The notes below the pieces were generated by a model. It worked only from the letters and a program-made list of their open reading frames with translations, was not told where the DNA came from and did not search any database. From Bog-473 sp963751335 (GTDB taxonomy: Bacteria > Actinomycetota > Acidimicrobiia > Acidimicrobiales > RAAP-2), in contig CAVVUB010000001.1 in NCBI GenBank assembly GCA_963751335.1, forward strand, positions 124,001-188,000: a DNA stretch of 64,000 nucleotides, given 5' to 3'. Position 1 is the first letter of the stretch. Every line of letters starts with the position of its first letter. The position numbers and the translations under genes are program-made. Positions 51,716 through 60,747 of this stretch are shown piece after piece.

Positions 51716-52938
51716 GGGATTCCGGGGTCCGGACCACTTCGGCTGAACCCGCCGCGCCGCGCCTTGGGATCGGTCACCAACGTCCACAACGGGGACGGGC
51801 GTGAGGTCAGGACCTGGCCGTCGGGTCCGACGAAGCGGATCTCCTCGTTGGCGTTGCCGCTCAGGGTCCAACGCTTCGAATGGAGCAGGTGATGGTGGTA
51901 CGCGCAGAGGAGAGCCAGGTTCGACAGGTCCGTCATGCCCCCCAGGATCCATTCCTCGAGGTGGTGTGGAATGACGAAGAGTGCGTTGGTACACCCCGGG
52001 AACCGGCAGTGCCGGTCGCGGCGGGCCAACTCCCGCCGTTGGGCCTCGGTGGCCAGCCGGAAAGCCCGTCCTTCGTACATCGTGTGACCCCGGTCGTCGT
52101 CTGCCGCGATGATCAACGTGGCGTCGCAGAGCAGCTCGCGGATGGTGGGCGCCGAGACGAGCCCGGCGTGATCCAGTTCGCCACAGAGGGTGGACGTCGG
52201 GTCGGTCAACACCTCGAGGGGGACGTGGGCCACCATCGTGGACCCGGTGGACCCGGTGGACCCGGTGGAGGTGGAGCCGGTGTCCGGGCGACGGCCCGTA
52301 CCGCGGATCAACTCCACGAAGGCGTCGGCCAACCGCTGGTCGAACGGAGTCTGGCCGTCGGAGGGGAAGCGCTTGGCGCGGGCCTCGAGGCGCGCGCGGA
52401 CTTCGGCGTAGGAGGCAGGAGGCAGCTGCGCCGTGACGGTCCGTACGAGGTCGTTGAAGCGCACGGAACGGTGGTCGTGGTCCGCCTGGTCCCGTGCCGG
52501 CGTCGGTGGCTTCCGGGCCCGGGCCACGTCGGCCAGCTCGCGCACCGAGAGGTCCCGGGCCCGGCGGGCCCAGTCGCGGTCCGACTCGGGGGTGGCGGAA
52601 TCGGCGACAGCTCGGACCTTGTCGAGGCTGAGGTCGCCGTTGTCGAGCCCGGCCGTGAGGTGGGGCAGCTCGAAGAGACGCTCGGCCAGGTGGGCGTACG
52701 TCTTGGCGGTCGACGTCGAGATTCCGAGACGCGCCATCAACCAGGTCTCGAGGGACGTTGCACCGTCGTCGCGCCAGCCTTCGCGCCGATCGAGTTCCCC
52801 GGCATGCCGAACGACGGTGGCCGCCAGGGAGGCCATCTGCCTGGCCGACTCGGCGATCACATCCATGAGCTCGCGGTTCGAGTGCTTGGAGAGCTGTAAG
52901 GCGGTCGGCATCGAGAATGAACGGTCGGCGTCTGGCAA
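51712..52938 (-). CDS. DUF222-HNH endonuclease (13E12 repeat family)
   Basis: A 408-residue protein. DUF222 N-terminal helices (ELMDVIAESARQMASLAATV, YAHLAERLFELPHLTAGLDN, GDLSLDKVRAVADSA) are followed by an HNH domain near the C-terminus: DRHCRFPGCTNALFVIPHHL, EEWILGGMTDLSNLALLCAY and HHHLLHSKRW. This family is multicopy in many actinobacteria and often associated with mobile DNA; function unknown. A 9-bp in-frame repeat encodes an STG-rich linker (about residue 225). Confidence 0.88.
   Translation of the reverse strand: MPDADRSFSMPTALQLSKHSNRELMDVIAESARQMASLAATVVRHAGELDRREGWRDDGATSLETWLMARLGISTSTAKTYAHLAERLFELPHLTAGLDNGDLSLDKVRAVADSATPESDRDWARRARDLSVRELADVARARKPPTPARDQADHDHRSVRFNDLVRTVTAQLPPASYAEVRARLEARAKRFPSDGQTPFDQRLADAFVELIRGTGRRPDTGSTSTGSTGSTGSTMVAHVPLEVLTDPTSTLCGELDHAGLVSAPTIRELLCDATLIIAADDDRGHTMYEGRAFRLATEAQRRELARRDRHCRFPGCTNALFVIPHHLEEWILGGMTDLSNLALLCAYHHHLLHSKRWTLSGNANEEIRFVGPDGQVLTSRPSPLWTLVTDPKARRGGFSRSGPDPGIP
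52241..52267 (-). repeat. Three tandem 9-bp units inside the DUF222-HNH gene
   Basis: GACCCGGTG is repeated exactly three times (52241-52249, 52250-52258, 52259-52267), followed by a diverged copy. On the coding strand it encodes the (TGS)n linker of the DUF222-HNH protein. The unit keeps the frame. Confidence 0.9.
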
Positions 52939-52995
52939 GAAGTGCGCGACATCGGCGCGGCCGGCGGTTAGGGCGTGGGGCCGACGGGCGGTCTC

Positions 52996-53541
52996 TTAAG
53001 GCGTGGCGCCGAGGCGGGCGCGGGCGACGGTGGTGTAGACGTGACCGTCCGGCGAGGGCTCAGACGACACGAGATCGATGGTGTCGACGGGGAAGGCGGC
53101 CTCGAATGGGATGTTGGCCATCTCGCCCAGGGCGGCCACGCTGAGGCGACGGCCCTTCGCTCGGGCGAGCGTCAGATGGCCGTTGAAGGGCGGGTCGGTC
53201 GGCGCCTCGGGCACGACGGACGCGGTGGCGTCACGGACGGCGGCGGCCAGGTTGTCGACCCCGGTGGCGGGGAGCTGGAGGACGCGCACGCCGGTGAACC
53301 AGCCCGTGCCCGGACCGAGACGGCACTCGAACGGGCCCGGCGTGGCGGCCGTGGCCGTGGTGAGGGCCTCGGCGAGCGGTGGGATGTCGGCCGTGGGCAC
53401 CTCGCCCAGAAAGCGCAGCGTCACGTGCCAGCGGGCCGGACCCACGAAGCGCATGCCCTTGGTGCGGCCGAGCTCGAGTTGGAGGGCGCCCAGGCGCTTG
53501 CGGGTGAGTTCGTCGGGCCAGACGGCGACGAAGAGGCGCAC
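52996..53541 (-). CDS. thpR: RNA 2',3'-cyclic phosphodiesterase (2'-5' RNA ligase family)
   Basis: A 181-residue member of the 2H phosphoesterase family, with both HxT motifs: ARWHVTLRFLGEVP and FNGHLTLARAKG. It begins VRLFVAVWPDELTRKRL, so GTG 53541 was chosen; the frame upstream is not similar to the family. These enzymes open 2',3'-cyclic phosphates or ligate tRNA halves in vitro. It follows the small gene at 53552-53809 on the same strand. Confidence 0.88.
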   Translation of the reverse strand: MRLFVAVWPDELTRKRLGALQLELGRTKGMRFVGPARWHVTLRFLGEVPTADIPPLAEALTTATAATPGPFECRLGPGTGWFTGVRVLQLPATGVDNLAAAVRDATASVVPEAPTDPPFNGHLTLARAKGRRLSVAALGEMANIPFEAAFPVDTIDLVSSEPSPDGHVYTTVARARLGATP

Positions 53542-53551
53542 GGACGAGGTT

Positions 53552-53809
53552 CTAGTCGGCGCCCTCGTCGATTGCGTCACGGACGCGGCCGCGGCGGGCC
53601 GGCTCGCGCAGGGCGAAGACGGCTTTCTCGACACCGCGGCGGGCCTTCAGGATGGCCCGCTCCATGGCCAGGGCCTCCCCCGTCTCGGCTGAGTCGGGGT
53701 CGCCGGAGGTGGCCCGGCTGAGCGCGTCGATGGCCAGGTCGGACAGCTCTTCGAGCACGCCCTCGAGCCGTTCGGCCATGGCCTCCAGCGCGTCATTGGC
53801 GCCACTCAC
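53552..53809 (-). CDS. Small helical hypothetical protein
   Basis: An 85-residue, mostly helical acidic protein from GTG 53809 (an upstream ATG at 53863 lies inside the acyl-CoA ligase gene). It reads NDALEAMAERLEGVLEELSD then LAMERAILKARRGVEKAVFA, suggesting a coiled coil. It lies between the acyl-CoA ligase (7 nt) and thpR (10 nt) genes. Function unknown. Confidence 0.6.
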   Translation of the reverse strand: MSGANDALEAMAERLEGVLEELSDLAIDALSRATSGDPDSAETGEALAMERAILKARRGVEKAVFALREPARRGRVRDAIDEGAD

Positions 53810-53816
53810 CGGGCTC

Positions 53817-55436
53817 TCACTTGGGCAGGGTCGCCTGCTGCACGTCGTAGTCGCCGTCGGCAAAGGCGGCGCGCATGACCTTCTTGTCGAACTTGCCCAC
53901 GCTGGTCTTGGGCACCTCCTCGATGAAGGTCCACTGATCGGGGAGCCACCATCTCGGGACCCGGTCGGCCAGGAAGGCGACGAGATCCGCCGTCGAGGGG
54001 CTGCGTCCGGGCTTGGGGACGACGGCGACCAGCGGGCGTTCGGACCACTTCGGGTCGGGGACGGCGATGACGGCGGCCTCGAAGACGTCGGGGTGGGCCA
54101 TGACGGCGTTCTCCAGCTCGACCGAGGAGATCCACTCGCCGCCCGACTTGATCACGTCCTTGGTGCGGTCCGAGATGGTCAGGTAGCCCTGGCCGTCGAT
54201 GCAGCCGACGTCGCCGGTGCGCAGCCAGCCGTCGTCGAACTTCGCCGGGTCCTCGTCCTTGTAGTACGAGCCCGTGACCCAGGGTCCTCGGATCTCGAAC
54301 TCGCCGACGGACTGGCCGTCGTTGGGCAGGATGGTGCCGTCCTCGGCGACGACGCGCATCTCGACACCGGCGACGATCCGGCCAGCCTTGATCTTGTAGT
54401 ACATGTCGTCATGGCCGCCCTGCTTCCGTGCCGGGGGCAGGCCGAAGGCGGCGAGCGGGCTGGTCTCGGTCATGCCCCAACCCTGGATGATGGTGGCGCC
54501 GAAGCGCTCCTCGAAGGCCCGGATGAGCGTCTCGGGGACGGCGGCGCCGCCGGCCGTGATGGCGCGGACGGTGGAGAAGTCGATCGTCTTGTCCAGGGCG
54601 AGCAGACCATTCCAGATGGTGGGGACGCCACAGGCCAGCGTGGGGTGGAACTCGTTGATGACGTTGGCCAGCTGGTCCCCCATCAGGAACATCTGGGGCA
54701 TGATCATGTCGGTGCCGGCCATGAAGGCGCCGTAGGGCGTGCCCCAGGCGTTGGCGTGGAACATGGGGACGATGATGAGGATGCGATCGGTCTCCATCAT
54801 CCCGACCGACGAGGCGGCCTGCTCGGCCATGGTGTGCAGCCAGGTCGAGCGGTGCGAGTACACGACGCCCTTGGGGTTGCCGGTGGTGCCGCTGGTGTAA
54901 CACATGGCGGCGGCCGAGTTCTCGTCGAGGTCGGGCCACTCGAAGCCGGGTTGCTCGGCGGCGAGGAGTTGTTCGTAGGACAGGGTCTCCCCCAGCGACG
55001 ACGTGTCGCCCTCCCCCGCCACGATGATCGTCTCCACCGTCTTGAGGTCGTCCTTGATGGCGGCGAGGAGGGGCATGAGGGAGGCGTCGACGATGATGAC
55101 GCGGTCCTCGGCGTGGTTGATGACGTAGGCCAGCTGGTCGGCGGGGAGCCGGATGTTGAGCGTGTGCAAGACGGCACCCATGGACGGGATGGCGAGATAG
55201 GCCTCCAGGTGGCCTTGGTTGTTCCAGGCGCACGTCCCGACCCGGTCGCCTTGCTGGATGCCCAGGCGGGTCAGGGCGGCGGCCAGTTTCTCGGCCCGTT
55301 CCGCCACCTCGACGAAGGTGGCTTCGCGGTGGCCACCGGCTTCGACGGTGATGACGGTGCTGTCGCCGTGGACCTGCTTGCCGTGGCGCAGGATGTCGCT
55401 GATCAGGAGCGGGCGCTCCTGCATGGTGCTTTTCAT
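53817..55436 (-). CDS. Long-chain fatty-acid--CoA ligase (AMP-binding)
   Basis: A 539-residue ANL-superfamily enzyme: P-loop-like YTSGTTGNPKGVVYSH, IIQGWGMTETSPLAAFG, DDGWLRTGDVGCIDGQGYL, DRTKDVIKSGGEWISSVELE and the catalytic Lys in PKTSVGKFDKKVM. The overall sequence resembles medium/long-chain acyl-CoA synthetases of the FadD group. ATG 55436 or ATG 55424 may be the start; the frame further upstream is not similar to the family. It is divergent from the Met-rich gene, with repeat copy A between them. Confidence 0.9.
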   Translation of the reverse strand: MKSTMQERPLLISDILRHGKQVHGDSTVITVEAGGHREATFVEVAERAEKLAAALTRLGIQQGDRVGTCAWNNQGHLEAYLAIPSMGAVLHTLNIRLPADQLAYVINHAEDRVIIVDASLMPLLAAIKDDLKTVETIIVAGEGDTSSLGETLSYEQLLAAEQPGFEWPDLDENSAAAMCYTSGTTGNPKGVVYSHRSTWLHTMAEQAASSVGMMETDRILIIVPMFHANAWGTPYGAFMAGTDMIMPQMFLMGDQLANVINEFHPTLACGVPTIWNGLLALDKTIDFSTVRAITAGGAAVPETLIRAFEERFGATIIQGWGMTETSPLAAFGLPPARKQGGHDDMYYKIKAGRIVAGVEMRVVAEDGTILPNDGQSVGEFEIRGPWVTGSYYKDEDPAKFDDGWLRTGDVGCIDGQGYLTISDRTKDVIKSGGEWISSVELENAVMAHPDVFEAAVIAVPDPKWSERPLVAVVPKPGRSPSTADLVAFLADRVPRWWLPDQWTFIEEVPKTSVGKFDKKVMRAAFADGDYDVQQATLPK

Positions 55437-55478
55437 GGACCAAGTATGACGAGCCCGGTCCGGGCGTGCGTTGGGGGA

Positions 55479-55514
55479 CGACCGTTCCTTCTCGTGGCAC
55501 GACGCAGATGGGGC
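55479..55514. repeat. Repeated 36-bp intergenic element, copy A
   Basis: This element matches 57488-57523 in direct orientation at about 30 of 36 positions. The two share CGACCGTTC, TCGTGGCACGACGCAG and TGGG. The central TCGTGGCACGA is a near-palindrome. It lies 43 nt upstream of the acyl-CoA ligase start. The 240-bp gap 55437-55676 shows nothing else. Confidence 0.7.
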
Positions 55515-55676
55515 GCCGGCCCCGGTGGTGACCGGGCCGATGTGGCCACCTTCGCGATCTCCGCTGACGATGGATTTGCCAAGCTCATGACCCTCACACT
55601 TTCCTCGCACCTGCATGGCTGAATACTTATGCAGGCGGGCGAGAGTGACGGCGGCGCCGAGCGAGAGGCTGTGCGG

Positions 55677-57284
55677 ATGGACATGACCGGAAGCAATGGG
55701 ATTTTCGCCGTGCCCGCGGAGCACTTTCCCGGATTGGTAGCGCTCATCGTGACGCCTCTTGCCTTGTGGGGTGCGGTCTGGATCATCCACCGGTTCGCCA
55801 ATCATGGATCCGCCAGCGCCCTTCGGCTCTCCCGACGCCTCCGAGCCACGACGTTTCCCGCCAAGGCAGCGGTCGTGGCCATGGTGATCGGTGCAACGGT
55901 TCACGCCGCCATCGTGCCGACGCACTGGGGGGATGAACGCGTGCTGGCAGTGCTCTTCATCCTCGACACATTGGGCTTCATGGGCGCGACGGTGTGCACC
56001 ATTGCCTCGCGGCCCCACTGGCAGCTTGTATCGGCAGCCATGCTCGGGGGGACCGTCGCCGGCTATGCCTTTTATCTCGCCAAGGGCTGGGAGACGGCTG
56101 ACCCGGTCGGAATGACCGTGTCATTGATCGAACTCGCTGGGTTCTTTCTCTTGCTCCTCTCTGGCCATACCGCCTTCACCGACCCTGGAAGGCGCAATCG
56201 GTTGGTCTTGAGCTCTCTCGGTGCTTCGACCGCATTCATCATTGGGACCGTGGCTGCCACAGGAACGGTTGCGGCCACTGCCTCCGTCGCGATGGCGCCT
56301 CGAGTTCATGGCTCGTCGGCCATGAGTGGGATGGGCGCGGGCTCCTCGGGCGCCAGGCAATCGAACTCACCTTCAATGAGCGGAATGGGTCCGGCCTCGG
56401 CGCAGCCTTCAAGTACGACGATGCCCAATATGGGCACGACCGCTGCCGGTGGCACCTCCTCGACGACCATGCCGGGCATGGGCGCCTCCAATCCGAGTGG
56501 CGGAATGCAGACGATGCCGGCTGCGAGTTCGACGGGGGCAAGCACCATGCCATCGATGCCCTCACCCGCTGGCGATAGCGGGAATACCGGAACAGGCATG
56601 CCCGGCATGGGGGGCGGCGGCGGCGGATCCAACTCGCCCCTTTCGCTGCCCACCACCTCCCCGGCTGGGAATATCACCTGGCCCTTGGCAATGGGAACGA
56701 TGGGAGCGGGCATGCAGATGGTCACACCCACGTGCACGACCGCCCCCACAACGGCGCAACAGGCCGCGGCCGTCACTTTGGTGGACCGAACGGTGAGCGC
56801 TGTCGCACCCTTCGAGAGCCTTGCCGCGGCCAAGGCGGCGGGCTACATCCCGATCACCCCGACTGGGGCACCGGTGGTCCACTACGCCAACCCCGCATAT
56901 CTGGCGAATCCCGAGACACTCGACCCGGGTGCTGTCGAGGCATTGGTGTACGCCAACACCGCGCACGGTGCGATCTTGGTCGCCGCAATGTACGCCATGG
57001 CGAACAACCAGGTTGGACAAACACCCCCGATGCCCGGTGGTTGCCTGACGGAATGGCACGTTCACACCAACCTCTGCTTCTCCAACACGAGTGGGGTCGT
57101 GGTCGGAATCGAGCACAACGGTGTTTGTGCGACGGGATCGACAAATCACGTGACGCAGCCGATGATCCACGTCTGGCTCGCCCCACTCCCCGGGGGCCCG
57201 TTGGTCGTCGATGCCCCAGATGCGCAGGTGGTTGCGGCTGCTTCTCAGCTACCGGTTCCGAACCCGCCGAATCCGACGGCCTGA
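55677..57284 (+). CDS. Polytopic membrane protein with Met-rich linker and His/Cys C-terminal domain
   Basis: About 535 residues from ATG 55677 (GAGAGG 8 nt upstream; ATG 55629 is an alternative). Five helices span roughly residues 15-210, with paired histidines in GATVHAAIVPTHW. A ~150-residue linker carries repeated MSGM, MPNM, MPGM and MPSM motifs, a pattern typical of copper-binding proteins. The C-terminal domain contains PPMPGGCLTEWHVHTNLCFS and QPMIHVWLAPLPGGPLVV, rich in His, Cys and Met. A role in copper sensing, delivery or tolerance is inferred; no named family is claimed. GC content looks lower than in neighbours. Confidence 0.78.
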   Translation: MDMTGSNGIFAVPAEHFPGLVALIVTPLALWGAVWIIHRFANHGSASALRLSRRLRATTFPAKAAVVAMVIGATVHAAIVPTHWGDERVLAVLFILDTLGFMGATVCTIASRPHWQLVSAAMLGGTVAGYAFYLAKGWETADPVGMTVSLIELAGFFLLLLSGHTAFTDPGRRNRLVLSSLGASTAFIIGTVAATGTVAATASVAMAPRVHGSSAMSGMGAGSSGARQSNSPSMSGMGPASAQPSSTTMPNMGTTAAGGTSSTTMPGMGASNPSGGMQTMPAASSTGASTMPSMPSPAGDSGNTGTGMPGMGGGGGGSNSPLSLPTTSPAGNITWPLAMGTMGAGMQMVTPTCTTAPTTAQQAAAVTLVDRTVSAVAPFESLAAAKAAGYIPITPTGAPVVHYANPAYLANPETLDPGAVEALVYANTAHGAILVAAMYAMANNQVGQTPPMPGGCLTEWHVHTNLCFSNTSGVVVGIEHNGVCATGSTNHVTQPMIHVWLAPLPGGPLVVDAPDAQVVAAASQLPVPNPPNPTA

Positions 57285-57487
57285 ACAAGGGAGATCCATC
57301 GCGGAGCTCTCGCTTCGCGTCGCACAAGGTCCCGGATGGGCGCGCGCGCATACCGACGACTCAGGGGCTCTTGGTGCGCAAATCGTTGGGCCCCGGCAGG
57401 AGTGCCGCACCGCGGATTGCGAACCGATAGATGAACGTTCTGAGCACATGATTTCTTCGTGATCCACCTGTGGCGACCGGCCGGGGG

Positions 57488-57523
57488 CGACCGTTCTCCG
57501 TCGTGGCACGACGCAGGTGGGTC
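57488..57523. repeat. Repeated 36-bp intergenic element, copy B
   Basis: Second copy of the element at 55479-55514, same orientation, containing TCGTGGCACGA at 57501-57511. It lies 33 nt upstream of the SLT-NlpC/P60 start. The 271-bp gap 57285-57555 is otherwise featureless, with a relatively AT-rich middle part. Confidence 0.7.
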
Positions 57524-57555
57524 GGATGCGGTGCGGACCTCCCCGGTGACGTTCG

Positions 57556-58497
57556 ATGAAGGCGCTGCTGGCGGCCTTCGGGGCCCTGGTCTCGCTGCTC
57601 GGGATCGTGGTGGTGGGGTCGGCGGCGACGGTCTTCGGCGGTGGGGCGCCGGCGGCCACGGCCGCCGCGACGGCTTCGATCCCGCCGGCCATGTTGACGC
57701 TGTACCAGTCGGCGGCGACCACCTGCCCCGGGTTGCCCTGGACGGTGTTGGCGGCGATCGGGACGATCGAGTCGGACAACGGTCAGTCCACCCTGCCCGG
57801 GGTGCACAGCGGGGCGAACAGCGCCGGGGCGGAGGGGCCCATGCAGTTCGAACCGGCGACGTTCGCGGCCTACGACGAGCCGGTGCCACCGGGTGGGGCC
57901 GATCCGCCCAGCCCCTACGACCCGACCGATGCCGTCTATGCCGCGGCCCGGATGCTCTGCGCCAACGGCGCGGCCAACGGGGCAGACCTGGCGGGCGCGA
58001 TCGAGTCCTACAACCACTCGTCGTCCTACGTGGCCCAGGTGCTGGCGTTGGCCCAGTCCTATGGGGGAACGACCGCGTCCTTGGTGCCGACGGGGTCGAG
58101 CGCCGGCGTGGTGGCGGCCGAGTGGGCCATGCAGCAGATCGGCACGCCCTACGTGTGGGGTGGCGAGACCCAGGGGGTGGGCTTCGACTGCTCGGGGCTG
58201 GTCCAGGCGGCGTACCGGGCGGCCGGTGTCGCACTCCCACGGGTGGCCCAGAACCAGTACGACGAGACGGCCAAGGTGCTGCCCGATGCGCCGCTCGCGC
58301 TGGGGGACCTCGTCTTCTTCGGCAGCGGCCCGGGCGGCATCGACCATGTGGGCCTCTATGTCGGGGTGCAGGGAGAGTCGAGCGTCATGGTCGACGCGCC
58401 CTTCACCGGGGCCGTCGTGCGGGTCGATCGGTTCCCGGACACGGTCGGTGCCGCGTTCGGGAGCCTGCTCTACGTGGGTGCGACGAGGCCATCATGA
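57556..58497 (+). CDS. Bifunctional lytic transglycosylase (SLT) and NlpC/P60 peptidoglycan hydrolase
   Basis: A 313-residue exported protein. Signal anchor at residues 3-28. The SLT domain (about 45-165) has the catalytic Glu72 in AAIGTIESDNGQS and a GAEGPMQFEPATF segment. The NlpC/P60 domain (about 185-313) has Cys212 in VGFDCSGLVQAAY and His264 in GIDHVGLYVG. Together they can cut both glycan strands and stem peptides. The two-domain order resembles wall hydrolases of conjugation and spore systems, but no conjugation genes are nearby. ATG 57556 starts directly at the signal sequence. Confidence 0.9.
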   Translation: MKALLAAFGALVSLLGIVVVGSAATVFGGGAPAATAAATASIPPAMLTLYQSAATTCPGLPWTVLAAIGTIESDNGQSTLPGVHSGANSAGAEGPMQFEPATFAAYDEPVPPGGADPPSPYDPTDAVYAAARMLCANGAANGADLAGAIESYNHSSSYVAQVLALAQSYGGTTASLVPTGSSAGVVAAEWAMQQIGTPYVWGGETQGVGFDCSGLVQAAYRAAGVALPRVAQNQYDETAKVLPDAPLALGDLVFFGSGPGGIDHVGLYVGVQGESSVMVDAPFTGAVVRVDRFPDTVGAAFGSLLYVGATRPS

Positions 58498-58507
58498 TCA
58501 CCGGACG

Positions 58508-58807
58508 TTACGAGCGGGAACAGCCCGCCCGGTGGCTGTCCAGGCCGCCGCACTCGGGGCACACCTCGTCAGCCAGGCAGACGGGGCTGCCGCCGGCGTC
58601 CTGCGTCTGGGTTTCGGCCAGCTCCTCGTCGCAGAGGACGCATGTCAGCCTGGTGCCGATCCGGCGGGCCCGACCGAGCGCGGTGAGCGTCCATGGGCGG
58701 TTCTGGAAGGGCGGCTGGTGACGGACGTGCTGGCGGTGCCGGCACTCGAGCAATGCCACCCATTCCCCTGCGTCGTCCGTCTGGAACCCGACGATGGCCC
58801 GGTCCAT
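58508..58807 (-). CDS. DUF3565 protein with added cysteine-rich tail
   Basis: A 99-residue protein. DRAIVGFQTDDAGEWVALLE, then CRHRQHVRHQPPFQNRPW and TRLTCVLCDEEL, match DUF3565, a short family of unknown function. The C-terminal extension adds CLADEVCPECGG, so four or more cysteines may bind zinc. ATG 58807 lies 2 nt after the ClC stop, so it is probably co-transcribed with the channel. Confidence 0.8.
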   Translation of the reverse strand: MDRAIVGFQTDDAGEWVALLECRHRQHVRHQPPFQNRPWTLTALGRARRIGTRLTCVLCDEELAETQTQDAGGSPVCLADEVCPECGGLDSHRAGCSRS

Positions 58808-58809
58808 GG

Positions 58810-60720
58810 TCAACGATCCGTCGACGCTGACGAGGAGACGGAGGTGGAAGAGGAAGTCGAAGTGGACGTCGATGGCAGCGACTCGTGGGGGAACGACGCC
58901 ACAGGACGGCGAAGGGTGAGAACTCGCTCGGCGTGGCGCTCCTCTTGGAGCAGCTTCTGGCGCGCACCCAGCAGGTCGAACTGAGTCAGGAGTCCGCACA
59001 ACCGGGCGGAGTCCTCCCGCTCGACCACGGGCAGCACGCCGAGCGCGTGCGCCGCCATGCGGTCGGCCACGACCCGCAGGATCTCGTCGGGAAACGCGGT
59101 GGCCATGGGCTCCATCATCACGTCACCGACGGAGACGGTGGGATCCTCCTTTCCCAAGAGGACCTTCGACCAGGGCAGCACTCCGCGGCAGGCGCCGTCT
59201 CCGTCCACCACCGGGTAGAGCCGCTGGCGGCGCCCGGCGGATCCCTCGGGCAGGGCTGCGTACAGATCGACCAAACACTGGGCCGAGTCCACCGTATAGA
59301 CGTCGGCGTCCATGACCTCTCGCACGAAGGTCGCCTCGAGCGGGTCGACCGCATACTCACGCATGACGTGGAACCCTCGGCGGGCCACCTTTTCGGTAAG
59401 GATGGAGCGCTTCAGGATCAACACGCTCACCAGATGTGCCACCGTGGCCGCCACCAGGAGGACGAGCAGGCTGTTCTGATCGTGCGTGAGTTCGAAGGCG
59501 AAGACCACTGCGGTCAGGGGCGATCGCGTGACCCCGCCCATGGCGGCAGCCAGCCCCAGCAGGGACCACACGCCCGGACTGGCACCCGGGAGCGCGTGGC
59601 CGATGATGCCTCCGGCAGCCGCACCGAGCATCAGCACCGGCGCCAGGATGCCGCCACTCGTGCCGCTCCCGAGGCCGACCGCCCAGATGGTGAGCTTGAC
59701 CACGAAGAGCAACAGCAGCGCCTCGACGCCAAGCTGGCCGAGCAACTCAGCATGGATGGTGTCGTAGCCAACGCCGAGTGCCCTGGGTTCGATAAGGCCG
59801 CCCAACCCGATGACGAGACCTCCGATCATGGGCCACCACATCCAGTGCAGGCGTCCGCGCAGGAGGCCGAAAGCGTCCTCGGAGCGGTAGACGGCCTGGG
59901 TGAGAAGCCAGGCGGCGAGGCCGACCACCAGTCCGACCAACGCTGCGCCGAGAAGGACGACGCCACCGAGGGGCGGATGGGAAGGCACGGGGAAGATCGG
60001 TTGGGGCGCGACCAGACCGGCGTTGGCCAGCACCATGCGCAACCCGTCGGCTGTCGCCGCGGCCAGCGCGATGAGGATCATGGAACGCGGCTTGAGCTCG
60101 AAGGCGAGCAACTCGACACCGAACAGCGTGGCCGCGACCGGCGTGCCGAACACTGCGCTCATACCGGCGGCCGCACCGGCGACGAGGAGAGAGCGCCGTT
60201 GGGCAGCCGTCAGGTGGAACAATTGCCCCACGATGGAACCGAGTGCGCCTCCGGTGAGGATGATCGGTCCCTCCGCACCGAACGGTCCGCCCGTGCCGAT
60301 GCTGACTGCGCTCGACACGGGCTTGAGCAAGGCGAGGCGGGGCTGCACCCGGCTGCCATTCACCAGGATGCGTTCCATGGCCTCGGGGATGCCGTGACCG
60401 CGAATGTGCTCGGAGCCGTAACGCGCCATGAGGCCCACGACGAGTCCGCCGACGACGGGTATCACGAGGGCCACGACCCCGAGTGTGTTGGCCGCCGGCG
60501 AGACCAGCTTGATGCTTACGCGCTGGTAGTAGGCCAGGTTGGTGATGAAACCGATCATGTCGAGCAGTGCGAGTGCGACGCCCGTGGCCAACGCACCGAC
60601 GACGATGGCCAGGGGCACCAGACGGAGGAGGTCGGGGGTCGTGGTGAAGTCGGCCAACGACTCGGCGGGCGGCGCATGACCGCCGTCGGACTTCCCGTTT
60701 GCTCGCATCCGCAAGTTCAT
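58810..60720 (-). CDS. ClC-family chloride channel/antiporter with C-terminal CBS domains
   Basis: A 636-residue membrane protein with ~10-12 helices. The selectivity and gating segment GTGGPFGAEGPIIL contains the ClC motif GxFxxEGP with the gating Glu; GLGSGTSGGILAPVLMLGA is the third conserved pore segment. Two CBS-like units follow (about residues 465-600: VREVMDADVYTVDSA, VGDVMMEPMATAFPDEIL). A Ser/Thr-rich tail ends the protein. The fluoride-type GREGT signature is absent. ATG 60720 overlaps a palindrome shared with the divergent marR promoter. Confidence 0.93.
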   Translation of the reverse strand: MNLRMRANGKSDGGHAPPAESLADFTTTPDLLRLVPLAIVVGALATGVALALLDMIGFITNLAYYQRVSIKLVSPAANTLGVVALVIPVVGGLVVGLMARYGSEHIRGHGIPEAMERILVNGSRVQPRLALLKPVSSAVSIGTGGPFGAEGPIILTGGALGSIVGQLFHLTAAQRRSLLVAGAAAGMSAVFGTPVAATLFGVELLAFELKPRSMILIALAAATADGLRMVLANAGLVAPQPIFPVPSHPPLGGVVLLGAALVGLVVGLAAWLLTQAVYRSEDAFGLLRGRLHWMWWPMIGGLVIGLGGLIEPRALGVGYDTIHAELLGQLGVEALLLLFVVKLTIWAVGLGSGTSGGILAPVLMLGAAAGGIIGHALPGASPGVWSLLGLAAAMGGVTRSPLTAVVFAFELTHDQNSLLVLLVAATVAHLVSVLILKRSILTEKVARRGFHVMREYAVDPLEATFVREVMDADVYTVDSAQCLVDLYAALPEGSAGRRQRLYPVVDGDGACRGVLPWSKVLLGKEDPTVSVGDVMMEPMATAFPDEILRVVADRMAAHALGVLPVVEREDSARLCGLLTQFDLLGARQKLLQEERHAERVLTLRRPVASFPHESLPSTSTSTSSSTSVSSSASTDR

Positions 60721-60747
60721 CGTGGCACGATGCTATCGTATTACGAT
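60719..60747. promoter_or_regulatory. Two palindromic operators between clc and marR
   Basis: ATCGTGGCACGAT (60719-60731) and ATCGTATTACGAT (60735-60747) are near-perfect palindromes with centres 16 nt apart. They fill the whole 25-bp divergent gap and cover both start codons. They fit a MarR-dimer binding pattern, so the MarR protein likely represses both genes. Confidence 0.7.

Noticed and set aside
55677..57284. Met-rich protein considered as a cytochrome or ResB-type protein
   Set aside because: No CxxCH haem motif and no ResB signature were seen.
58810..60720. ClC protein considered as a fluoride-specific CLC-F
   Set aside because: It has the standard GAEGP gating motif, not the GREGT/V of CLC-F, and has CBS domains.
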